From: Plantago major
Taxonomy: Eukaryota > Streptophyta > Magnoliopsida > Lamiales > Plantaginaceae
Direction: 5' to 3'
Length of the DNA: 64,000 nucleotides
Assembly: GCA_026545765.1 (NCBI GenBank)
Contig: CM048839.1
Location: 19,034,566 to 19,098,565, forward strand
This document shows positions 1 through 10,405 of this stretch, in pieces. The notes beneath the pieces are model-generated. The model was not told the DNA's origin. It saw nothing but the letters and a program-made list of their open reading frames with translations, and did no database searches. Each line of letters opens with the position of its first letter. Position 1 is the stretch's first letter. Both the position numbers and the translations under genes were made by a program.

Positions 1-840
1 CACCCTTGAACTCCATAAACACGCTGAACAACATATTCTCTCAAGCAAACTACTTATCCTCAAAGCTTTACATTGCGACCAAAGCTCACGATCTTAAGTA
101 GCACTAAAGTTCTAAGTGTCACGATCCTAAACAAGCAATCGCTATCCGTGAAAGAGTTGAATTGAAAGATCAAGTATCCGAGATTCATTCTCTTGAACAT
201 TTATCTAAGACTTGGTCAAGAAAAGAACAAGATACTATACATTGAAAAGTGTATTAAGTATACTTGATTCAGAGCTATCGATTAGCGAAAAGTTATTAAA
301 GAAGCTCATCCGACAACTCAAACCAAACCAACACCATCATCGGCGTGGAGTATGGAAGTACTTAGTTTGAGAAACTAAGGAATAACTCCAAGGTTATTGA
401 GCACATGAAGTACTTAGCTTGGGAAGCTAGGAATAGCTCAAAAGGTTTCGAGTCAGAAGTACTTCATTTGGAAAGCCGGGGAACAACTCAGGGGAACATT
501 TGGTTGGGAACCATTTGTTTAAGGAATCTTAGAATAGAATTTTGTAAGGTGACCTCAATTATCTATTCTAGTGAATTCTAGGTCTTTGGAAGACCAAGTG
601 GATTAGTTGGAGGATTACGCCACCTCCAGATACCACTAGACTTTGTGTTATTTACTTCTCTGACTTACTTTTCACCAACACACACACACACTTTAAGCTT
701 ACGCACTTATCTATCTTAAGTCTTGGCGCTGAATCTAAGTATCGGATATCTACAGATATCGAGAAATAGTTTTATCGACAAAAGTTTTAAAAGACTATTC
801 ACCCCCCTTCCTTTTTTACTTTGCGTTATCTGGACCAACA
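1..840 (+). repeat. 5' LTR of the SIRE-type element (R-U5 part)
   Basis: It aligns end to end with 14354-15234 (840 against 881 positions), ending in the same CCAACA. The first base corresponds to about 33 nt downstream of the TATA box in the 3' copy, close to the expected transcript start, so U3 is missing from view. Differences from the 3' LTR are mostly one-base losses in homopolymers and CTG reading as CCG or CG. Confidence 0.93.
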
Positions 841-842
841 AG

Positions 843-854
843 TGGTATCAGAGC
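843..854 (+). other. Primer binding site, initiator Met-tRNA
   Basis: TGGTATCAGAGC begins two bases after the LTR end. It is the standard complement of the initiator methionine tRNA 3' end used by plant Copia elements to prime minus-strand DNA synthesis. Confidence 0.92.
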
Positions 855-952
855 AGAGGTTCACAAGCCTTCCTTGAACCTAGATCCCAGATAGGTGAAG
901 GAACTTTGTCCATTTCGGAGGACTATTTAATTTGTGTGTTAAGTGTGCAGGA

Positions 953-3451
953 ATGTCTCTGAGTGATGCACCCATTCTCAAACCAGAGAACTACGAGAAA
1001 TGGAAAAATAACATGATGCTCCACCTTGAAGCCATAAGTGACGAAATGATCGAAGTAATAAAAAATGGCCCAATAGTCATTCAACAACTTAAACAAGTCA
1101 TGGAGGTTTCTAATGGTAGAGACAGAGATCAAAGCGAAGGATCTTCACAAACTGATGCGTCAACAAGTGGGAGATCTACTAGTCACGTTATTTACGAACC
1201 AAAGCCCAGAGAACTCTGGACATCGGAAGATGCCAAGAGAAATCGTCTGGATGGTCAAGCTCGTAATATCATCATCAGATCTACACCTGAGCATATACAG
1301 TGTAAACTGTGGGGTGCTAAAACGGCGAAAATTGCCTGGCAACTGATTGAAGAAATCTGTGCTGGAACTGAGAAAACCAAAGAAAACAAGTTCGAAGTTC
1401 TCAAGTTGAAATTTCAAAATTTCAAACAAGGACCCACTGAAACTCTGGAAGAACTAGATTTCAGATTCACCACTCTCATGAGTGATATGGCAGCACTTGG
1501 GGAAAGCAACAGATACTCTCAGTCAGAAAAGATTAAGACTATTGTCAGAAGTCTTAACCACAACCGGAGCATACTAAATTCTTTTATTTCAATCAAGGTA
1601 TGCCAAATATCACTCCAGTAGAACTCTTCTCACATCTTGCTACGGTTGATTATGAGACAACACAAAGAGAACAAACAACTGAAAAGTTGCAGAATATTGC
1701 TCTAGTTGCTCAAGGAACTTCTGAAAAGAAGAAAAGCAAGGAAGAGACTAGGATGCTCTTGCTGCAAAGCAAATGAGCAAATATGTCAGTCGAGAAATTG
1801 AGAAAAGAAAAGCCAAAGAGAAGCTGAAAAAGCATCTAGGCTCAAACTATCACCAGTACAAAAATATGCAAAGCTCACTGAACAAGCCCATTTCGAATGC
1901 ATCATGTCTTCGAGGAAGTAAAAATTGGAAACGATATCTGCTTCTATTGTCAGAAACCTGGTCACTTCAAGAAGGATTGTCCTGCCTTCAACAAACTAAG
2001 GACAGGTGACAAGAAAGATAGAAGAATCTTCAGAAGAAGCCAGAAAGCCTTATTAACTGAAGAAAGAAAGAAAATCCAAACTCAACTGGATGCTCTAGAC
2101 TATGAAATGATTCAAGATGACAATTCGGATGACTCAATCTTACCATCACCGAATTATGTGGAGTTACTCATGATATAATCGACTTGACCTCAAGAAGAAT
2201 GAAATGTGTGGAGTTCTTTGAGATTGACGGTCGACATCTCTAACATAGAAATCATCTTATGGTGATGAGGTAACACATACTTCTTGTTATACTTATGAAA
2301 GTGATGAGAAAAAATAAAAGATCTAGAAAATCTCGGAAAGATCTTGACATCTATGAAAGGGAATTTCTAATGATCCGAGCTAGAGTCAAAGATCTTGAAG
2401 AAGAAAAGAATTCTCTTGCAAAGGAAAATTCTCAATTAGTTAAGATATCCGAGAAAAGGATCTTTGCTGAAAATGCATTTTCAAAGCTCGATATCCGAGA
2501 CCTAAAAGTCACATAAAGAAGCAATGGTGAATTACGAAGAAATATGAAGATCTTCTTTTTGAGAACAAGGAACTCAAAAGAAAGAATTATCTTTTCAATC
2601 TTATGCCAAAGCTAGTGACACTCTTCTTGAAGTACAATCTTACTTAAGAGATCCTTGAAAAAGAAAGGACTTCAATGAATACGCAGACAGAGTGTTCTAA
2701 CACTCTGAATAAGAGTGAGGAAAGAAGAACATTTGTAAGCACTCAGCAAGATGGTTCCCATGCAATCTATAGTATCGGTCAGAAGACGAAGATTGTTGAC
2801 AAAGGAAAAGCAGTTGCGACTAAACCTTTGTGGGAAAAACAAGTCAAAAATAAAACTGATGGGCACGTCTCTGAAAAGAAACACAACACTGAAAAGTGTA
2901 AACACCCACAGTGCTATGTCTCTCAAAAGGGTAGAATTGCAGGAGCTGGCAATTTCTCTCATGTCACTTTTTCTGGAAAGAAATTGGATCAACCAGAGAC
3001 TAGCAAAGCTGCTGAGAAAAGATCTCAGATAGCTTCAAGTGCTCGAAACGGTATTGGCTATAAAGGCATCGGGAAACAACTTGCTCATGAATACAAACAA
3101 GAGCAAGAACGATGGCTAAAGGCTAGAATTGCTCAAAGCAATTATCAGAAGTGGAAGTTGAATCAAGCCACTGAAAATCTGAATGCCAGGGCTAGAAGAA
3201 ATCTGGCAAGGAAAGCTAAGTTTGCTGAAAAGCAAACTCAGAAACCTGACAGGTATCTGAAAGCACCAAATGGAGCACCTAGGAACACACCAAGGAAGAA
3301 AATAATTCTTAATAATGATAATCATTCAATCAGAATTCCTCCTTATGTTCCTATCAGACAAAAGAATATTCCAAGGAAATTCATTCAAAAATGGATTCCT
3401 ACTGGAAGATTGTTTAGTCCTGATGATTCCAACTGTAAAATGAGAACCTAA
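953..3451 (+). pseudogene. gag: SIRE-type gag (capsid/nucleocapsid), frameshifted
   Basis: Packages element RNA in cytoplasmic virus-like particles. The start at 953 opens with MSLSDAPILKPENYEKWKNN, a typical Copia gag N-terminus. A capsid-type helical region follows to about 1620 (LKLKFQNFKQGPTETLEEL). The frame then changes near 1573 and 1760. A canonical CX2CX4HX4C zinc knuckle lies at about 1939-1980 (CFYCQKPGHFKKDC). Next come a Lys/Glu coiled-coil stretch (2295-2516) and a long basic tail (2675-3448, ending KWIPTGRLFSPDDSNCKMRT). The tail ends at TAA 3449-3451 in the same frame as pol. The frameshifts cluster in the region where the 5' LTR also looks poorly called, so some may be sequence errors. 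Confidence 0.85.
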
Positions 3452-6400
3452 TCTCTTGTTCCCTGTTATGTGCAGAATGCTTCCTGGACTAAAGCACAAT
3501 GGTTGTTTGATAGTGGATGCGGAAAGCACATGACAGGAGACAAAGCAAATCTGGTCGATTACAAAGCTTGCAACACAGGACCAGATATCAGATTTGCTGG
3601 AGGAGAATTAAATCCCTCTCTGGGATTTGGCAACGTCAAATTGGGAACATTAACAATCACTGACGTATTACATGTTAAGGATTTGAAATACAATCTATTT
3701 AGCATGAGCCAGTTTGCAGACAAAGGTTTTACTATAAAATTCAAAGCAAAATACTGCAAACTAATTGACAATGAGTCAAAGCAGACAATCTTGGTTGCTC
3801 GGCGGAAAGGCAGTCTTTATGTCGCCGATTGGGCATCTGCCACAACTGAAGAATGTCTCATGGTGAGTCAATCTGGTCACACAGAAGAGCACTGGTTATG
3901 GCACAAAAGAATGAGTCACTTGAACTTCAAAACTCTGAACAAACTTGCCAAGAAAGAGTTAGTGGTTGGCCTTCCCAAAACGTCTTTCAGAAAGGATGAT
4001 ATCTGTTCTGCATGTCAGATGGGGAAACAATCCAAAATCTCTTTTAAGTCCAAAACTAGACACTCTAGTGTTAGACCACTGCAACTACTACATATGGATC
4101 TTTTTGAATCATCTGTAACTAGTTATGCAGGAAAGAAGTATGGTCTGGTTGTTGTAGATGACTTCTCAAGATTCACTGGGTTGTCTTTACGAAACACAAC
4201 CGACGCCAGGTGGAGATACCAAACTTGCTGAAAAAGCTTGAAGTCATGAAAAATGACAAGGTATCTGCAATCAGAACAGACCATGGTACTGAGTTTGTCA
4301 ACCAGTACATAAAGGAGTTTTGTACCTGCAAAGGTATACAACACCAACTTTCCTCTGTAAGAACACCTCAACAAAATGGTATTGCAGAAAGGAAAAACAG
4401 AACCCTTAAAGAAGCTGCAAGGACGATGCTAATGTAATCGAAATAAGTGAAATTTATTGGGTTGAAGTCGTAAACACAGCCTGCTACACTCAGAATAGAT
4501 GTTTGATAAACAAACACCATGACAAGACCCCTTATGAAATCTTGGTTGGTAGACCCCCTAATATCAAACATCTGAGAGTATTTGGTTGTAGATGTTTTGT
4601 TCTAAACAATGGAAAAGATTATCTGAGTACATTTCAACCAAAGGCAGATAAAAGTGTATTTCTTGGCTATTCCACGAATAGCAAAGCCTACAGAATTTAC
4701 AACAAAAGAACAAAGAAAATTGAAGAATCAGTTCATGTTGTATTCTATGAAGGAAGCAAGAAAACACCTCCTAATGATGAACTCTCAGAAAGGTTCAAAG
4801 AACTAATGTTAAGGGATCCTGAAGAAGAATCCTCAGAAAGGAGAAACATCATTATGGAAAGTGAGGATGACTACGTGAGAAAAGCATGAAGTGCCTAGTA
4901 ACAACAAGATGACTCACAAACATGATGAAGAATTTCCTATGAAACTTCCAGAAATGGAAACTGAAGATGTTCATCATGAAGCTATCTCTGGAAACAATCT
5001 CTCTGAAAGACATGTTCCAGATAGCTCAAACGATGAACAAGTATCAGACATTAATTGCCCTTCTGAGGAGCAAAATGTCTTAGATACTGAAAAAGTATCA
5101 AATCAAAATCCCAATGATTCTCATTCAAATCATTTGGATATTGATCCTACTAGCACTAAACCTATGATGAGATGGATCAAGGATCATCCTGCAAAAGATG
5201 TGATTGGACCAATTAATCAAGGTGTTAGGACTAGGAGAGCAATAGCTGAAAATGCTAATTCTCTCTTTGGATGTTTCATCTCAAATATTGAACCCAAAAA
5301 TATAGAAGAAGCATTAGGAGACCAAGACTGGATATCTGCAATGCAAGAAGAGCTGGATCAATTTGAGAGAAATAAAGTCTGGAAATTAGTTCCATTCATG
5401 GAAGGAATATCTGTGATTGGAACTAAATGGGTTTTCAGAAACAAAATGAATGAATCTGGTGAAATAACCAGAAACAAAGCAAGATTGGTTGCCAAGGGAT
5501 TTACCCAGACTGAAGGCTTAGATTTTGATGAGTCATATGCACCAGTTGCCAGATTGGATGCAATAAGACTCTTTCTAGCCTTTGTAGCTCATAAAGATTT
5601 TAAAGTTTATCAGATGGATGTCAAAAGTGCATTCTTGAACGGTGAACTTGTAGAAGAAGTTTATGTTGAGCAACCACCGGGCTTTGAAGTTTCCTCAGAA
5701 AGTAGAATGGTCTATAAACTGTAAAGCTCAGATAGATCAAACAGCTCCAAGAGCATGGTATGACACTTTGGCCAAATACCTTCTGGAAAGTGGTTTCAAG
5801 AAAGGTGAAGTTGATAAAACTTTATTTACCTTAACCCATGATGGGAAACTACTCTTAGTTCAAGTATATGTTGATGACATCATATTTGGATCTAAGGACA
5901 AGCAACTTTGTAATGACTTTGCAAATCTCATGAAAAGTAAGTTTGAGATGAGCATGATGGGAGAAATGAATTATTTTCTAGGATTGCAAGTCAAGCAACT
6001 CAATGATGGAATATTCATTAGTCAAACAAAGTATGCAAAAGATATGCTCACAAAATTCAATCTTAAGCCTTCTGAAAAGAATGCTAAGATACCTATGAGC
6101 ATTGGAACCAAAATGACCTATACTGAATCAGACAAGAGTGTTGAAGAACATAAGTATAGGAAATTGATAGGTTCACTACTTTACCTCACTGCAAGTAGAC
6201 CTGATATTCAATACGCCGTTGGAGTGTGTGCTAGATTTCAGACAAATCCAATGCAAACACACTACAAAATTGCTATGAAAATATTAAGGTATGTAAAAGG
6301 TACAATAGATGTAGGATTGTGGTATCCTAAAGAAATCGGATTGAGTTTAGCTGGGTACTCAGACGCTGATTATGCTGGATCACTGCTTGATAGGAAAAGC

Positions 6401-6820
6401 ACCTCAGGAACTTGTCAGTTTCTGGGTACTAGACTTATCTCGTGGTTTAGCAAGAAGCAAAACTTAATTGCAACTTCTACCACAGAGGCTGAATATATTG
6501 CTGCTGGTTGTTGTGCAACACAAATTCTGTGGATACAAAAACAACTTAAAGACTATGGACTCGATGAAAATAAAACTCCCATTTTCAGTGACAACACAAG
6601 TGCTATTGTGATTACACATAATCCTAAATTTCATGCCAGAACAAAGCATATTGATGTTAGACATCACTTCATCAGAGACCATGTTGAAAAAGGCAATATA
6701 GAGATACTCAAGATTGGCACTGAAGACCAACTTGCAAATATCTTCACTAAGCCACTACAAGAAAGTAGATTCTTAGCCTTAAGACATAGTCTTGGACTAA
6801 TGGAACTACCAATGAACTGA
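3452..6820 (+). pseudogene. pol: Copia pol: protease, integrase, reverse transcriptase, RNase H
   Basis: Protease active site DSGC at about 3510-3521 (WLFDSGCGKHMTGD). Integrase has an HHCC zinc domain (HKRMSHLNF ... CSACQMGKQ) and the acidic triad in HMDLFE (about 4090), TDHGTEFVNQ (about 4279) and PQQNGIAERKNR (about 4370). RT starts near 5377, with [40 protein letters not shown] and catalytic YVDDIIFGS (about 5868). RNase H carries YSDADYAGSLLDRKSTSGT (about 6357), STTEAEYIAA, SDNTSAI and the closing LANIFTKPLQESRFLALRHS. The stop is at 6818-6820. The frame breaks near 4198 (integrase), 4435 and 5724 (RT); from 5730 to the end it is clean. Together these copy RNA into DNA and integrate it. 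The element would need translation past the gag stop to make this polyprotein. Confidence 0.92.
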
Positions 6821-7583
6821 AAGAGTTCAAGAATCTGGAACGGGCATCCAGAGAAGAGGTATCTGGAACGGGTATCCAGAAGTCAAAAAGGCTAAAGAGC
6901 AAAAAGACAGTTTAAGATCTCTGAGACGGGAACTCAGATATCTGAATCACTCTATAAACGGGGAACACAAAAGAGAATAGTACAACTATCTGCAGTCAAC
7001 TACTCTCTTGAAATTCGCATTATTTCTATCTTGATGAAAAACTTGAAAAAATCCTAAGTATAAGACAAATTCAGATGCAAACAGTGTTCTTGGTCATACA
7101 AAAACGTGATTCAGATAGCTTTTAGCCAAAATTCATTAAATGGGCACAATTACACTTGTTGATTGTGATCATTGCTGAAGAAGCAATAGTGACCCTTGAT
7201 GAAATTAAGCGATTGATCTATACGGTGGAAATTAATTCACAGTAAATAGTGGACTGTAAAAATTCTGACAAAGCCCACTTTGCATTTAATGCCGAACTAG
7301 CTTTTGCTCACGCCTGCTTGCAAATCACAGATACGTACACACAAAATCAATTTGTATGTATTTGTCTGTTGAGATTCTATTGCTATATATATAGGATTTT
7401 GGCAAAAGAAATCACTTTCGCCTAATCCAAAATTCCGACTTGCACAAAAATAGCAAAACCTTCTCTTGATTCTCTGCAAACCTTCTACAATCTCTGCAAA
7501 TCAAGATTAAGTTTTTCTGCAAAGAATTACTGAATCAAATATCTTTCAAACACCAATCCAAATTCTCTACACTATATAAAGAG
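6821..7583 (+). other. Untranslated spacer between pol and the extra ORF
   Basis: No ORF is recognisable. Repeated short motifs (GGAACGGGYATCCAGA, about 6838-6882) are followed by AT-rich DNA with TATA-like stretches at 7383-7393 and 7571-7579. These could serve a separate transcript for the downstream ORF, but the sequence alone does not show that. Confidence 0.5.
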
Positions 7584-9487
7584 ATGGCCCCAAAGAATTC
7601 TTCTACACTGAAATCTCAATCCTCCACTGGTACTGCTGAAAAGCAAGCACCAGACTTGGTTATTGTGAACAACAACGGTAGGAGATTTTAATCGACCATT
7701 GGACTTCAAATCACGAATGATTTGGGGTGGTGCCATGGTTGAGGAATACCTCACTATTGCAATTGAAAACCAAACCGACGAAAGTCGATTCTTGACATGC
7801 TTGAAAAGGCACAAATCAAGGGGTTTCTATCTGCTCGCCCAAGTGGAATTTCATCACTCGATGTGTTGGAATTCTACAACAACTCCAGGATAATTTCCTG
7901 TGTTTCTGAAGGCACTGCAATAGTGTATGTCAAAACCTCAGTCCAAGGAAAGGAAATCCTTCTGGACTTAACAACTTTCTGTAAGTTTTTTGAGTTTCAA
8001 AATCTTGGAAAGGATTTTGAAATAAACACCAAGGACGATGATCTCCTTGAAGGTGTTAAAGAACTGTACAGTGACGTGTGTGATCTTGAAAAATCAGATA
8101 CACCCACTGAATTCAAGCTTGCTGACATCCGAACCAGACATTTGATGGTTCACTGGGATGTATTGGCTTGCATTCTTCACAGATGCTTTGATGGTCTACA
8201 AGGAGGTGCTGACCAGATAAGCCAAGAACGATGGATCATGATGTTCTTGCTGAATCAACAAGAAAAACGGCTGGAAAACCCTTTTAACTGGGGAAAGTAC
8301 GCCTTCATGAAGTTTGTGAAGAAGATTCAAGGCTTTGAGCCTAAAATCGCCAAAGACTACTGAGCCAAAGGCCACAGTAGGCTATGGTCTGAAGATATGC
8401 TACTTGCTGGAGAAGCTTGGCATTGAGCTCAGAGAGACAGCTAAAATAGCCAACAGTAACCTACTATACAAATATGAGTATACAAACTTGTTGAAAAAGG
8501 TTACTGGGTCTCAAAAAGGTTCTAAGAAGCGAAAGTCTGAAAAGGTATCTGAAGAAAAGGTTGCGACCAAGAAGCCCAGAACTTCAAGAAAGAAGCTGGC
8601 AAATCAGAAGACATACCCATTGAGGTTGTCGATTCTCAGATATCTGCAAGCCTTGCCGATGAACTGATAAAGGCAGATGAACTCATCAATGCTGCAAAAG
8701 AGTTATCAACTACTGAACAAGTAGACTCAGCAAGAGAAAGTGCTTTCAGAAATGTGAAGACTATTACAGAAAGCCTTGCTGATGAACTCATAAATGCTGC
8801 CAAAAGTGGTGAAAAACACCAAGCCCTATCTTCAGAAACCGCAGGAGTAATGGACCAATCAGTTCCTAATGCTGATGAGAGCTCTGACAATGAAGATGAG
8901 AAGCTAGTCATCTCTCAAGTCCTAGAAAGAACAAAAAGGGCTAAGGTTACTAAAATAGTAACTGGTGAAAAGGTTTCTGAAGAAGAACCTACACCTCAAA
9001 GTTCTTGAACAAGCACCTATAGCAAAGGTTGTTGGTGCAAACACATCATCGAGGAACGCTTTACGCACAACTTCAAAAAGCCACGATGAGTGGTATTTTA
9101 GTCTTTGGCGGAATCTTGATGGAAACGCCACAACTAAAAATCTGGAAGAACACTCTACTGACCAATCTTCTGCTTCCAGACAACCACAACAACCACAACC
9201 ACAACAGCCACAAGTGGTTGATGAAATGGTAAATGAACTCCATTTTGAATTACCAAAGAATGTCAGATGTCAAGAAAATCCCGCAAAAGCGGGTTCCCCA
9301 ACTCAATAAGAGGGATCAAACTGAGATATCTACTCAGAATGATCAACCAGGGGAGGCAACTGAGTTGCACACTCAGGAAAGGTGTGAAGTACCTGAAACT
9401 TCAAACAAAGAAGTGTTACTGGAACAAGAAGACCAAAGTATAGAAGGGTCATGAATTTCAGAGACCAATCAGCCTGACATGGATCAG
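7584..9487 (+). pseudogene. Extra ORF of the SIRE-type element, N-terminal half
   Basis: ATG at 7584 gives MAPKNSSTLKSQSSTGTAEK. The frame changes near 7690 and 7790, then a conserved-looking globular block runs 7797-8363 (FLSARPSGISSLDVLEFYNN, VYVKTSVQGKEILLDLTTFC, TRHLMVHWDVLACILHRCFD, RWIMMFLLNQQEK). It resembles the 'putative plant transposon protein' block found near other plant retroelements; this is recognition by pattern, not a search. A Lys-rich segment (8509-8600) and a Glu/Ser/Thr-rich, probably disordered segment follow. No signal peptide or membrane segment is visible, so it does not look like an envelope protein. Its function is unknown. It lies in pol's orientation, 763 bp after the pol stop. 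Confidence 0.6.
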
Positions 9488-9568
9488 GTAACTGAATGGT
9501 TTAACTCTCATCTTGTGAAACTTTATGCTTATATATATCTTGTTACTTATAAAATTTCTTTGTTATAG
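9488..9568 (+). other. Intron 1 of the extra ORF
   Basis: GATCAG|GTAACTG ... TTATAG|GCTGAG, 81 bp and T-rich before the acceptor. The next exon (9569-9676) is 108 nt, a multiple of three, and is open in the frame that continues through the later exons. Confidence 0.75.
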
Positions 9569-9676
9569 GCTGAGTTAGAAACACAGAAACAAGAGGAAGC
9601 TGGAAAGCTTGCCTCAGAACCTGAGAAGGAGGTTACCCCAACCTCACCTCTTAAGAAATCTGAGCCTGTGCCACAG

Positions 9677-9749
9677 GTGATAAAATTGATTCTTAAGATA
9701 ACACTTTTTAGTCATATGTTCATGTGCTTAAAGTAAATGTTTCTAACAG
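9677..9749 (+). other. Intron 2 of the extra ORF
   Basis: CCACAG|GTGATAA ... CTAACAG|GTTCC, 73 bp. The exon after it (9750-9851) is 102 nt. Confidence 0.75.
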
Positions 9750-9848
9750 GTTCCAACTGAGAAAGAGGAAGATAAGGCAGAAATGCCAGAAAAGAACCTA
9801 GAAACCAACAAGGTTTCTAAAGAACACATCATTGAGCCTTCCCATATG

Positions 9849-9851
<3 letters not shown>

Positions 9852-9903
<52 letters not shown>

Positions 9904-9976
9904 GTCAGTGATAAAAATTCTTCACCTTGGGTTATCTCAAACTTCTTCTAAATTACTCAATACTTTCTACTCACAG
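9852..9976 (+). other. Intron 3 of the extra ORF, with a TA microsatellite
   Basis: ATGAAG|GTATATA ... CTCACAG|GCTCAC, 125 bp, including (TA)n at 9853-9899. The exon after it (9977-10126) is 150 nt. Confidence 0.72.
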
Positions 9977-10126
9977 GCTCACTCAGAAGTAGAAGTGCAA
10001 GGGGACAGAGTTGCGACATCCCCTGCACCTATGGAAATTGATGAGGCATCAAGGCCTTCATCACAAGAAAAGATTTCAGAGACTGCACAAGTCTCTGAGA
10101 GACAAGTATCTGAGCCTCCCATGGAG

Positions 10127-10210
10127 GTAATTGACCTCTCAGATATCTGATTTGTCACTTAAAGTTTTCTTGATAAAATTTCCTAAGTATTGTGATAATT
10201 TTAATTTCAG
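10127..10210 (+). other. Intron 4 of the extra ORF
   Basis: ATGGAG|GTAATTG ... ATTTCAG|GTTCAA, 84 bp. The exon after it (10211-10327) is 117 nt. Confidence 0.75.
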
Positions 10211-10327
10211 GTTCAAGAAAGAAAGGTTGATGAGAACCAGACTTCCAAGTCTCCGCCTCACAACAAGATATCTAAGACACCAATTGTCTCAGTAGCACAA
10301 GTCTCTGAGCCTGAAGTACTTACTCAG

Positions 10328-10405
10328 GTAACTCAGAAACTAAACTACACTTCTACTCAGATATCTATAAAAGTTTTGAAGCTCACTCAAAACTCTTTCT
10401 ATCAG
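10328..10405 (+). other. Intron 5 of the extra ORF
   Basis: ACTCAG|GTAACTC ... CTATCAG|GCTCAA, 78 bp. It joins the short exons to the long 3' exon, keeping frame. Confidence 0.75.
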
